From Fidelibacterota bacterium (GTDB lineage Bacteria > Fidelibacterota > Marinisomatia > Marinisomatales > UBA1611): a DNA stretch of 36,581 nt. Below the pieces are notes generated by a model. The model was not told the origin of the DNA, searched no databases, and worked only from the letters and a program-made list of their open reading frames with translations. Location of the stretch: contig JAPYRR010000010.1 in NCBI GenBank assembly GCA_029936885.1, forward strand, positions 1 through 36,581, written 5' to 3'. A program made the translations under genes and the position numbers. Shown here in pieces: positions 29,601 through 36,581 of the stretch (positions within the stretch are counted from its first letter, which is position 1; each line of letters begins with the position of its first letter).

Positions 29601-31723
29601 ACGCAACAAGTGTTGATGGGCTTCCTTATTATAATACAGGAACGACTATTGGATATACGGACGACTATGATGAAGAATGTCCTTACACCGGTAGCACATC
29701 ACCAGATGTTGTTTACTCATTTACGCCTGACGCTGACGTCATTATTGATGTCAGTCTCTGTGGCGAAGGCACATTCTACGACACAAAGGTTTATGTGTAT
29801 GAAAATGAAGCCGGAGCCCTTGCAGGTACACTAGCCGGTGAACCAGCCTGTAACGATGATGAATGTGCAAACTCTACCACAAACTGGTTGAGTTACCTGC
29901 CAGGTGTTATTTGTACGGCCGGTAATACATACTATATCGTTATAGATGGTTACGGTGGTGACGCTGGTGATTACGAACTTGAGATTTTAGATGGTACTCC
30001 GAGCCCAGTTATGGGTTATAATGTGTATCGTGATAATGCTCAGGTTGGTTACAACGAAGGCTATAGTAACACAGGGTGGGGTGAGTTCATGCCAACTGAA
30101 GGTACATACGAATACTATGTTACCGCTATGTACGAAGTCTTTGGCGAATCTGATCCAAGTAACACAGATACTGCAAACGTTAGTGCACCAGCACCAACTT
30201 GCAACGCACCACAAAACCTAGCTGCTGAAACACTCGGAAACGATGTTTCCCTGATGTGGGATGCCCCTGATGGTGGACCCGGTTGGATCGGTTACTACAA
30301 TGGTGAGTTTAACGGCGGTGTTGGAACAGGCGCAGCAGCAATCTTTGAATGCGCTGCCATGTTCGGACCGGAACAGTTATCTGCTTACAATGGTATGTTA
30401 CTGACCAAGGTCGCTTTCATTCCAGCTGAAGTGGCAGCAGCTTATACAGTCATGATCTATGATGTGTCTTCGGGCACACCTGTTGCAGTTGATTCATCTG
30501 AATCATTTGATGGCGCGGATCTTGTCATCGGTGAGTTTCATGAAGTTGAACTTGCAAATGCGATTACTGTTGACTGGACAGTGAACCTGATGTTTGGGTT
30601 TAAATGTAATACCACAACCGGGTATCCCGGCGGTATTGACACAGGACCTGGCGTTGCTGGATACGGTGACATCATGTTTTATGGTGGTGCCTGGGTATCA
30701 ATGGTAAACGACTTTGGTCTTGATTACAACTGGGCCATAGAAGGATTTGTTGATTATGGTGATGGCGGTCGTAGCCTAACATCCATGGAGCCGTTGAACA
30801 TAAGCTATCCAACATCTAACGACGCTGAAGTATTAGCGCACACACTGGCAACTCCAGTTGTAGTCAATACACCATCCGAACGTACAATGACGAATTATAT
30901 CGTCTATCGCGATGATGAAGAAATTGCAACAACAGAAGCAAGTGATGCTATGTACTACGATGAAGATGTTGCCTTTGGTACACACACATACTTCGTGACT
31001 GCAATGTATGACGACAGTGAAGATTGTGGAGAGTCCGATCCTTCGAATCAAGTAGAAGTAGATTTGATGAACAACCCACCACTGGGTTTCTCCCTAATCT
31101 CACCCGGCGATGGTTATGAAGTGTTTATCAATGAAGACAACCTGGATGAACAGGTTGCCTTTATCTGGACACAAGCATCGGATCCTGACAATGATCCAGT
31201 TGAATACACTCTGGTTGTAGCCCACGAAGATCATTATCATGATACAACAACAGCCCAAACAGGTATGTTTATTGATTATGGTTTGCTTTCTGAAGAGCTA
31301 TTAGAAGACAGCGTTACTGTAATGGTACACTATTGGGATGTTGCAGCACACGATCCTTATGATACAACCTGGTCTAATGATGGACCAAGAATGTTTACGG
31401 TTGATATTAGTGGACTGTTAGGAGTTGACGATGATATGTTACCTGATGTGTTTGCTTTACATAACAACTATCCAAATCCATTCAATCCTGTAACGAATAT
31501 CACATATGATATTCCAGAAGTAGCTCAAGTTGTTCTTGAGATCTACAATATTACAGGTCAAAAAGTTCGTACTCTGGCTCAAGGTCAGCACGAACCAGGA
31601 CGGTATAGGATTCAGTGGAATGCTACTAACGATTTTGGTCAAGCTCTGTCATCCGGTATGTATATTTATCGGATTCAGGCCGGTCATTTCGTAAGTGTTA
31701 AGAAACTTATTTTGATGAAATAA
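26645..31723 (+). CDS. Large secreted modular protein with C-terminal sorting domain
   Basis: A 1692-residue acidic protein with a signal peptide (MRKMLTLWSTVILLTASVFA, then Q21). I see three glycine-aspartate-rich modules (DSYGDGWNGG near 29, DAYGDGWNGN near 365, DSYGDGYGGT near 640). An OB-fold-like region lies at about 115-305 (GQDVTIQGIVTGLKYNGINVQD). A GCTNPEAINYLEAATIDDGSC-type module is near 408-428. There is a CARDB-like segment (about 733-840), a pre-peptidase-like domain (about 980-1113), several fibronectin III domains and a final Ig-like domain. The C-terminus (about 1599-1692) is a NNYPNPFNP sorting/FlgD-like domain, usual for type IX-type export in FCB bacteria. No catalytic domain is recognised, so an adhesin or surface scaffold is the best guess. 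Confidence 0.85.
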   Translation: MRKMLTLWSTVILLTASVFAQTTVTIDLVDSYGDGWNGGNLNVAGSDYTITSGSSAQFTVDLDDGTYTWAYTPGSWASENSWVVSTADGELFSGAGPDAQGGTFTVGASATITDIYDIQYVADPDTDDTSPLDGQDVTIQGIVTGLKYNGINVQDAAAPWSGIWVYSGTGSTTGLSLGDLVQVTGEVAEYNTLTELISSADDVELLGSGYELEWLFMDSTAQANNEMYEGMLVEIWGTCVDADVSDYGQWEIDDGSGAVQVEDHYIDWDPTLGWEYGMLATVGQSSYDPDGMYEVAPIDSMYLIETPPCEANEVDIICDYGSWMGEVSWDLIDEAGDTVETGGAPTWIESCLEDGSYTLMMHDAYGDGWNGNLWQVWIGDSLVVSLTLESGLEGEATFVLGASDDIFGCTNPEAINYLEAATIDDGSCYFEGDSCSVAIAAVEGDAGNQATGEDQWFSYTATLDGTILATTCYAGQMEDTDLDVYDACDGNIIATSDDAGCGDVTGGNNYASEVEFTCVTGETYYFFWDDTWGPGPNVWYFYEALPPTGPTNLTAEAGLEMVSLEWEGVEPGSRTSSAQVATADVNSNIEADYQASLEKKSTINENRRFLRSVTRDKVQSYAALTVSSRNSRDASVIVTLYDSYGDGYGGTGYITDTSGTTVYAEFPGGWTGFESAYGPYDLADGLYMVWFEEASWAYETSWEVTDASDSTIVYASGSVEAPGYFGIGDDTPQADLSFTDMWFDHGEDALMVTVANTGDMPAGGFYVVYYMLNATDAECGNATYEAYSWITGLDAGGTVDAGVGPGILDYMGGYGTYEFGALVDYLCAIDESDEDNNTITATIEITDPFDGVTWNVYRSDAGADFASLVTVTSMDYLDEAVTGDVEYCYYVTQVDMEGADESSASNTACATPIAPVVLPAPTDLVADADEYNVMVNWVAPDLTDYDPIGGNPPVIGEKIDDVSTYIAYDPADYPLPNRQGGDTVDDATSVDGLPYYNTGTTIGYTDDYDEECPYTGSTSPDVVYSFTPDADVIIDVSLCGEGTFYDTKVYVYENEAGALAGTLAGEPACNDDECANSTTNWLSYLPGVICTAGNTYYIVIDGYGGDAGDYELEILDGTPSPVMGYNVYRDNAQVGYNEGYSNTGWGEFMPTEGTYEYYVTAMYEVFGESDPSNTDTANVSAPAPTCNAPQNLAAETLGNDVSLMWDAPDGGPGWIGYYNGEFNGGVGTGAAAIFECAAMFGPEQLSAYNGMLLTKVAFIPAEVAAAYTVMIYDVSSGTPVAVDSSESFDGADLVIGEFHEVELANAITVDWTVNLMFGFKCNTTTGYPGGIDTGPGVAGYGDIMFYGGAWVSMVNDFGLDYNWAIEGFVDYGDGGRSLTSMEPLNISYPTSNDAEVLAHTLATPVVVNTPSERTMTNYIVYRDDEEIATTEASDAMYYDEDVAFGTHTYFVTAMYDDSEDCGESDPSNQVEVDLMNNPPLGFSLISPGDGYEVFINEDNLDEQVAFIWTQASDPDNDPVEYTLVVAHEDHYHDTTTAQTGMFIDYGLLSEELLEDSVTVMVHYWDVAAHDPYDTTWSNDGPRMFTVDISGLLGVDDDMLPDVFALHNNYPNPFNPVTNITYDIPEVAQVVLEIYNITGQKVRTLAQGQHEPGRYRIQWNATNDFGQALSSGMYIYRIQAGHFVSVKKLILMK

Positions 31724-31750
31724 GTTTCGTTCTACAAACGATCTAAAAGA

Positions 31751-31782
31751 AAAAGGGGTCCGGATTTCCGGGCCCCTTTTTT
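31751..31782 (+). terminator. Rho-independent terminator of the secreted-protein gene
   Basis: GGGGTCCGG (31755-31763) pairs with CCGGGCCCC (31768-31776) through one G-T wobble around an ATTT loop. It is flanked by an A run and followed by six T residues. It lies 28 bp after the stop codon and could work in both directions. Confidence 0.92.
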
Positions 31783-31899
31783 ATTATCGAAATATTACAG
31801 GACTATTATTTTGGCCTGTTTTAATAGTATTCAGCTTGTGAATTCTCCGAATCGATTCCTGTATTATTGTCCAAATAAAAAATAATTTTTAAAAAAAAC

Positions 31900-31929
31900 T
31901 TGCACTACATTTCTTTTTCGGTGTAAATA
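31900..31929 (+). promoter_or_regulatory. Possible ssb promoter
   Basis: TTGCAC (31900-31905) and TAAATA (31924-31929) resemble -35 and -10 boxes with an 18-bp spacer, in an AT-rich region about 65 bp upstream of ssb and downstream of the strong terminator. Apart from this I see nothing in 31783-31993. Confidence 0.4.
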
Positions 31930-31993
31930 ATACGTGCGTAGGATAAAACCTACCAACTGTGAATTGTAACAATCATAAATAAGGAGTTGAATT

Positions 31994-32410
31994 ATGCAAA
32001 AGAACAGTGTCAATAAAGTGATCCTGATTGGAAATCTAGGTCAAGACCCTGAAGGCCGTTTTACACCGCAAGGAACGGCAGTAACAAACCTGAGCGTTGC
32101 CACGAATGAATCTTGGAAAGACCAAAGCGGTGAAATCCAAGATAGAACAGAATGGCACCGTGTGGTTATGTATGGCCGTATGGCTGAAACCGCAACCGAG
32201 TATATGAAAAAAGGCCAGATGGTTTATGTTGAAGGCCGTTTACAGACTCGCGAATGGGAAGACAAAAATCAGGTAAAACGCAAAACCACAGAGATCCGTT
32301 GTGATAATTTCACAATGTTGGGTCGTCGGGGTGATGCGGGAGCACAGGGCGGCGGAAAACCGTCCGCAGCCGCACCCGCCACAGAAGAAGATGACGATCT
32401 TCCATTCTAA
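31994..32410 (+). CDS. ssb: Single-stranded DNA-binding protein
   Basis: A 138-residue SSB with the OB-fold start [23 protein letters not shown], the core [28 protein letters not shown] and the strand [14 protein letters not shown] short glycine/alanine-rich linker leads to the acidic tip EEDDDLPF, the protein-interaction tail that recruits replication and repair proteins. AAGGAG (31981-31986) lies 7 nt upstream of the ATG. It appears to have its own promoter after the preceding terminator. Confidence 0.97.
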   Translation: MQKNSVNKVILIGNLGQDPEGRFTPQGTAVTNLSVATNESWKDQSGEIQDRTEWHRVVMYGRMAETATEYMKKGQMVYVEGRLQTREWEDKNQVKRKTTEIRCDNFTMLGRRGDAGAQGGGKPSAAAPATEEDDDLPF

Positions 32411-32422
32411 AAAATAATATAA

Positions 32423-32448
32423 GCAGGGGTGGGGAGACTCACCCCTGC
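32423..32448. repeat. Hairpin between ssb and the acyltransferase gene
   Basis: GCAGGGGTG (32423-32431) and CACCCCTGC (32440-32448) form a perfect 9-bp stem with an 8-nt loop. No T run follows, so it is a doubtful terminator; it may attenuate read-through or protect the ssb mRNA 3' end. Confidence 0.65.
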
Positions 32449-32472
32449 AAATAATACAAACATACAACCCCA

Positions 32473-33204
32473 ATGGCAGGACCCGATTATTTAAAGAAAT
32501 TTTCACCCAGGCCAGCCTGGATACGAAAAAAACTTGGTTACCCAGCTCTTTTAATGGGGGCCACCATAGCAAAAATAAAAGTAACTGGTCGATGGCACCT
32601 CCCAAAAAGTGGACCCTATATTGTGGCGGCTAACCACTTTAGTTACATTGACCCTCCATTTTTTAAATATGCTATTCGAAAACCAATTAATTTTTTAGCC
32701 GCAAGCGACCAAACAATTGAATGGTATTTTATGTGGGCACCTTTACTTTATGGATTTATTCCTACCAACAGATTAAACTTGGCGCCATCTACCATAAAAA
32801 AAGCAAAACGAGCCTTAAAAAACGGTGAAATTCTCGGGATATTTCCTGAAGGCACATCAACGTCTAATTCTTTAAGAAAAGCCAAAAATGGTGCTGTTTT
32901 CTTTTCTACTCTCGAAAAAGTCCCAATTGTACCCATGTCTATCTACGGAGCAGAAACGGCATGGAACGATTTATTTCGCGGGGTGCGGCCTCGAGTAAAA
33001 ATTAATATTGGTAAACCGTTTGGTCCATTTGATATTTCTGGAAATCGTATGGAAAAATCAAATCAACTTGAAAATATCGGGGAAGAATTAATGAGCCGAA
33101 TTGGTGCCTTACTCCCCGATGATATGCATGGCGTATGTGATGGAGATAAGCGAATTCCGAAATTTCAAAAAGAGAACGGATTTGTGCCACCACTTATTCG
33201 ATAG
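32473..33204 (+). CDS. PlsC-type 1-acyl-glycerol-3-phosphate acyltransferase
   Basis: A 243-residue acyltransferase of the PlsC/LPLAT family, which typically adds the second acyl chain to lysophosphatidic acid to give phosphatidate. The catalytic HX4D motif is NHFSYIDP (His55, Asp60), and the substrate-binding motif is FPEGTS (124-129). VPIVPMSIYGAE forms the later conserved block. A single weak hydrophobic stretch may associate it with the inner membrane. No Shine-Dalgarno sequence is visible before the ATG. Its last 11 bp overlap the end of the convergent transporter gene. The exact acceptor lipid is not certain. Confidence 0.87.
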   Translation: MAGPDYLKKFSPRPAWIRKKLGYPALLMGATIAKIKVTGRWHLPKSGPYIVAANHFSYIDPPFFKYAIRKPINFLAASDQTIEWYFMWAPLLYGFIPTNRLNLAPSTIKKAKRALKNGEILGIFPEGTSTSNSLRKAKNGAVFFSTLEKVPIVPMSIYGAETAWNDLFRGVRPRVKINIGKPFGPFDISGNRMEKSNQLENIGEELMSRIGALLPDDMHGVCDGDKRIPKFQKENGFVPPLIR

Positions 33205-34060
33205 TGCTCGCTATTTGATTTTTTAGAATAAGAGATACCCCAAGCAAAATTACCGGACCCCCCACTAACGCTCCATGGGGAATTGTTTCCCCAAATATTA
33301 TAAGAGCAAATAGAGACGCTATAATGGGTTCACCTAACGGGATGGATGATATGGCTGTAGGTGAAATATATTTCACAGCATAGTTGAGCAGATTGTGTCC
33401 GAAGATAGATGGAACTAATCCTAAAAATAAAAACCACAGTATATGATTCATTTCAAAATTAAAAACAGAATCACCCGAAATTATAGCAATCAAGAGAAGT
33501 GTAGCTGCAGCTATAAAAAATAAAGTCCGACCATAGATAATGTTTCCAGTGTCTTCTCGGATTTTTCCAGCAAGAATAAATGTTAGGGCAATAAACAATG
33601 CGCCTAAAAGAGAAATTGAATTTCCAAAGATGTTTTCATTATCTAAATAAAACCCACCAGCCTGAACAATGCCTGCACCTAGAAGCGCTATGGTGAGCCC
33701 AATATAGGTTAATTTTTCAATTTTCTTTTTTAGAAATACCGATATTAAAACAGTGAATATTGGCACCATGCATCCCAAGAGAGTTGCGTTGGCAATGGAC
33801 GTATGTCGGACGCCTAAAAAGAAACACGCAAAATGACATCCTAAAAATATTCCGGCAAAAAGAATTCTCTTTTTATTTTTGAATGATAGTTTTCCCTGTG
33901 GGCGATATGCACTAAATCCCCAGAGCATTCCGCCGGCAATAAACATCCGCCAAAAAGCCAAAACAAGGGCGGGTACCGTTGCTACATAGCGAATAACTAA
34001 CGATGTGGAACTGATCGAAACGAGAGCTAATAATAATATAAGACCGAGCCGGGCGGTCAT
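33194..34060 (-). CDS. EamA/DMT-family transporter
   Basis: A 288-residue integral membrane protein with two EamA repeats (about 5-135 and 145-280) and roughly ten hydrophobic helices. Typical family blocks are LVIRYVATVPALVLAFWRMF at the start of repeat one and AVKYISPTAISSIPLGEPIIA in repeat two. These drug/metabolite superfamily exporters carry amino acids, nucleosides and other small metabolites; the substrate cannot be read here. It follows the M20 peptidase gene after 4 nt, so it may move products or substrates of that operon. It ends convergent with, and overlapping, the acyltransferase gene. Confidence 0.88.
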   Translation of the reverse strand: MTARLGLILLLALVSISSTSLVIRYVATVPALVLAFWRMFIAGGMLWGFSAYRPQGKLSFKNKKRILFAGIFLGCHFACFFLGVRHTSIANATLLGCMVPIFTVLISVFLKKKIEKLTYIGLTIALLGAGIVQAGGFYLDNENIFGNSISLLGALFIALTFILAGKIREDTGNIIYGRTLFFIAAATLLLIAIISGDSVFNFEMNHILWFLFLGLVPSIFGHNLLNYAVKYISPTAISSIPLGEPIIASLFALIIFGETIPHGALVGGPVILLGVSLILKNQIASTIE

Positions 34061-34064
34061 TTAA

Positions 34065-35480
34065 TTACACCGGAAAATCGTTTAAGATAGATGCAACACA
34101 AGCGGTGAGTTTTTGTGCATAAGGTACATGTAAAAACTCATTGGGGCCGTGGGCATTTGAGCCGGGCCCTAACACGCCCGTAATGACAAACTGCGCCTTA
34201 GGAAATTGTTCGCCCAACATAGCCATAAACGGAATGGTTCCCCCCTCTCCAAGAGAACAAGAAGACTCTCCATAAAAGGTTTCCGACGCATCATTCATCG
34301 CTTTGCCAAGCCAGTCAGTCGTTTCTGGCGCATTCCAACCGGATGCTGCTTCTTCAAAATGGACAGAGACAGATGCGTTGTAAGGCGGATTTTCGATTAA
34401 TGTTTTCTCTAAAGCATTTTGGGCTTTAATGGGATCAACCAATGGCGGTATTCGCATAGAAAGTTGGAGTTGAGTATAAGGTCGTAAAACATTTCCAGCG
34501 TTTGCTGATGGTGGCAGCCCATCGGCCCCAACAACAGACAGTGCGGGTCGCCAAGATCGTCGTAACACGCCTTCAACTTTATCATCGGTAGATGGCTCCA
34601 TTTTTAGGTCCCACGGAAATTCATCCACCACTTCATCTCCCAAAATTGAAACAAGTTTTTTAGTCTCTTGAATCCGATAATTCGGAATATCAGTTTTAAG
34701 CTCATCTAATAATATTTCACCGGTGTTCTCATCTTCTAGGCGAGATAAAAGTAGTCGAGCAATTCGAAAGGAAGAGGGCACATGTCCACTGGCCCCACCA
34801 GAATGAACGCCCTCAGTGAGTACGTCCACTCGTAACGTACCGCCAATCATTCCGCGAAGGGAAGTGGTGGTCCAAAACCGTTTATAATCTCCAGCACCGG
34901 AATCCAAACAAATTACCAGGTCTGGGACACCAATTAACTCGGCACAAATCCCCATATAATGTGGCAAGTCCGGAGACCCGCTTTCTTCACAAAATTCAAT
35001 AAGTATTATAATCCTTGGTAGAGATGCGTCCTGCTCTTTAAGCGCTTTAACAGCGCAAAGAGAAGCAAATAATGCATAGCCATCATCTGCAGCGCCCCGT
35101 CCATAAAGCTTGTCACCTTTCAAAACCGGATTCCACGGATCCAGTCCATCATCCCATCCTTCCATTTCTGGCTGTTTATCCAAATGGCCATACATTAAAA
35201 CATTGCCGTTACGATTGCCTGGAATATCTATCAATATTATAGGCGTCCTTCCATCGGATTCTTTAATGATTAATTTTGCTCCCTCGGGTAAATGTGTGTT
35301 GGTCCACTCAGTCGCCAAATTTAATACACGATCCATATGACCGTTTTCTTTCCAGTTTGGATCAAACGATGGAGATTTGTTTGGGATTTTGATATAATCA
35401 AAAAGAGTCGGAATAATGTGGTTTTTCCAAAATGTGTTTATTGTAGTTTGTAATCGATCTTTATTCATAATTGTTTTCAA
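34065..35480 (-). CDS. M20-family metallopeptidase (dipeptidase-like)
   Basis: A 471-residue di-zinc peptidase of family M20. Candidate ligands and catalytic residues are His99 and Asp101 (YGHLDKQP), Asp132 (GRGAADDG), Glu165/Glu166 (IEFCEESGSP), Asp193 (CLDSGAGD) and a late His in GSNAHGPNEF. The Asp132-Asp133 pair is the bridging position. A dimerisation lid follows the VHSGGASGHVPSS segment. The size and the DKQPEMEGWD block resemble carnosinase/CNDP-type dipeptidases rather than deacetylases. The assigned ATG abuts the stop of the isoaspartyl peptidase gene; Met5 (35468) is an alternative start. It probably degrades dipeptides together with its neighbour. Confidence 0.88.
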   Translation of the reverse strand: MKTIMNKDRLQTTINTFWKNHIIPTLFDYIKIPNKSPSFDPNWKENGHMDRVLNLATEWTNTHLPEGAKLIIKESDGRTPIILIDIPGNRNGNVLMYGHLDKQPEMEGWDDGLDPWNPVLKGDKLYGRGAADDGYALFASLCAVKALKEQDASLPRIIILIEFCEESGSPDLPHYMGICAELIGVPDLVICLDSGAGDYKRFWTTTSLRGMIGGTLRVDVLTEGVHSGGASGHVPSSFRIARLLLSRLEDENTGEILLDELKTDIPNYRIQETKKLVSILGDEVVDEFPWDLKMEPSTDDKVEGVLRRSWRPALSVVGADGLPPSANAGNVLRPYTQLQLSMRIPPLVDPIKAQNALEKTLIENPPYNASVSVHFEEAASGWNAPETTDWLGKAMNDASETFYGESSCSLGEGGTIPFMAMLGEQFPKAQFVITGVLGPGSNAHGPNEFLHVPYAQKLTACVASILNDFPV

Positions 35481-36326
35481 TTAAAAAGTTTTTATTATGT
35501 CTCCATCGTGGAAGGAATAAAAAACCGTATCTTTTGTTTTATTTGATACTAAATCTCCAGTAGTTGAAATGCATATTACGCCAAAATGATCATCGTTTTC
35601 TTGGCCCTCTTTTATGCTTTTATCTACCGCGTTTTCCAAGGCCATGCCATCTTCAACCCGAGTTACAATTTTTGCGGCAACAGCAGAATTAACAATATGT
35701 TCTCCGATTCCAGTAGCGGAAACGCCGCAATATCGATTCGCGTAATTGCCAGCTACCGTAGGGGAGTCACTCACCCGACCCGGGATTTCACCCCCCACGC
35801 CGCCGGTTGAAGTTCCTGCAGAAATATATCCATTTGAGTCAAGGGCAACAACGCCCACGGTTCCAGTCGTTCCGGTTATTTGGGATTGATATTCACCGAG
35901 TCGTTCCGGAGTGAGTGGATTATACTCAATGAACCCCAAATCACGCGCAAATTGTGTGGACATTTCACCAGATAGAACTGAATGGTCATAGTCTTGCAAT
36001 TTTTCGGCCACAAGAATTGGATGCTGCACATACTGAATATTGATCACCCCGGAGAATTTTTTATTGTGACCACTCATGAATCCCGCAGACATGCGAATTT
36101 GTCCGTCGCTCTGGATTTTGGAGCCCGTACCAGCATTAAATAATGGATCATTTTCTAGAAGCTTAATGCCAAAAATGACCGCATCATTTGCTGAAGATGT
36201 TAAAAGAAAACGATAGGTGTTTTTACAAATGGATTTCAAAGAGTCTCTGATGCCGGATTCTCTTTCTATGTTCCCCTCTAGAGATCCAGCTCCGCCATGA
36301 ATAATGAGTTTTGGCTGTTGTGCCAT
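35481..36326 (-). CDS. Isoaspartyl peptidase / plant-type L-asparaginase (T2 family)
   Basis: A 281-residue Ntn-hydrolase that should self-cleave before Thr156 (ITGTTGTVGVVALD) to yield alpha and beta chains. Family landmarks are IIHGGAGS at the N-terminus, NAGTGSKIQSDG, GTSTGGVGGEIPGRVSDSP (171-189, substrate-binding Arg184) and GVSATGIGE. Such enzymes hydrolyse beta-aspartyl dipeptides and often L-asparagine. No signal peptide is seen, so it is cytoplasmic. It overlaps the upstream partial gene by 1 nt (TAATG) and abuts the M20 peptidase gene, suggesting a shared peptide-degrading role. Confidence 0.92.
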   Translation of the reverse strand: MAQQPKLIIHGGAGSLEGNIERESGIRDSLKSICKNTYRFLLTSSANDAVIFGIKLLENDPLFNAGTGSKIQSDGQIRMSAGFMSGHNKKFSGVINIQYVQHPILVAEKLQDYDHSVLSGEMSTQFARDLGFIEYNPLTPERLGEYQSQITGTTGTVGVVALDSNGYISAGTSTGGVGGEIPGRVSDSPTVAGNYANRYCGVSATGIGEHIVNSAVAAKIVTRVEDGMALENAVDKSIKEGQENDDHFGVICISTTGDLVSNKTKDTVFYSFHDGDIIKTF

Positions 36327-36581
36327 TAAGATGATTTTTCTTGTTCTAGTTTTTCCTTGTGTGCCTGTACTTTGAGATGTGTATCGTCAACATCATAATT
36401 TGAAAGGATAACAAAATCGTAATCTCCACCCACATCTAAACAGTGTTGCACAGCCGATTGCTCATCATAAATAATAATAATTTGGTCCTCTTTCATACCG
36501 AATTTCATGAGATAATTTTTCAATTTATCAGAGATGGCGCCCTCTTCCAAGCCTCGTAAATACGATTCAAATAAAACCACC
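36326..36581 (-). CDS. C-terminal end of a probable Mur-ligase-like protein (cyanophycin-synthetase-like), cut by window edge
   Basis: Only the last 84 residues are inside the window; the reading frame is open to the edge, so the apparent GTG start there is not the real one. The fragment reads FESYLRGLEEGAISDKLKN, then EDQIIIIYDEQSAVQHCLD and YDFVILSNYDVDD, ending in a Lys/Glu-rich tail. This follows the pattern of the Mur ligase C-terminal domain in cyanophycin synthetases (RGR..GEI, DE..A...L, DLVV). The call is tentative. It is coupled by a 1-nt overlap to the isoaspartyl peptidase gene, which suits a beta-aspartyl polymer or peptide pathway. Confidence 0.45.
   Translation of the reverse strand, partial: VVLFESYLRGLEEGAISDKLKNYLMKFGMKEDQIIIIYDEQSAVQHCLDVGGDYDFVILSNYDVDDTHLKVQAHKEKLEQEKSS

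Overview
The window looks like the replication-origin neighbourhood of a bacterial chromosome, moderately AT-rich. The organism is probably a marine member of the FCB superphylum, with Candidatus Marinimicrobia (SAR406) as my best guess. The evidence is a large secreted protein ending in a YPNPFNP-type sorting domain, a diderm-type YidC, SurA-like periplasmic isomerases and a propeller-type periplasmic sensor. The phylum is an inference; there is no rRNA or tRNA in the window to confirm it.

Layout. From 0 to 25 kb every gene reads leftward, in four blocks. (1) 91-7092: dnaN-recF-dciA-gyrB-gyrA, a tightly packed replication operon. (2) 7269-10599: anti-sigma kinase, STAS antagonist, GAF/GAF/PAS adenylate cyclase and a DUF4442 protein. 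(3) 10926-14138: one large membrane sensor with a SpoIIE-type phosphatase output. (4) 14464-24956: rpmH-yidD-yidC-mnmE-mnmG-mfd, then a PpiC lipoprotein and a SurA-like protein. At 25 kb the strand flips. dnaA, a 1692-residue secreted modular protein, ssb and a PlsC-type acyltransferase read rightward. At the right edge a leftward operon encodes the tail of a Mur-ligase/cyanophycin-synthetase-like protein, an isoaspartyl peptidase, an M20 peptidase and a DMT transporter.

The most informative non-coding signals all concern chromosome replication and segregation. About ten DnaA boxes, including three exact TTATCCACA copies, sit at 14209-14497 around a very AT-rich stretch. Two more boxes and a second AT-rich stretch lie just upstream of dnaA. 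Two parS-type palindromes (GTTTCACGTGAAAC core) flank mnmG, and one contains the mnmG start codon. The origin could be at 14.3 kb (box density) or 25 kb (strand switch, dnaA), or could be split between them.

How the genes may work together. Blocks 2 and 3 supply the parts of a partner-switching circuit: a periplasmic propeller sensor with a PP2C phosphatase, an anti-sigma kinase and a phosphorylatable STAS protein. A class III adenylate cyclase sits in the same transcription unit, so general stress-type sigma control and cAMP signalling may be joined. Other notable points are the absence of rnpA between rpmH and yidD, of rsmG/parA/parB after mnmG, and three fibronectin III domains in the secreted protein that each appear split by an inserted domain.
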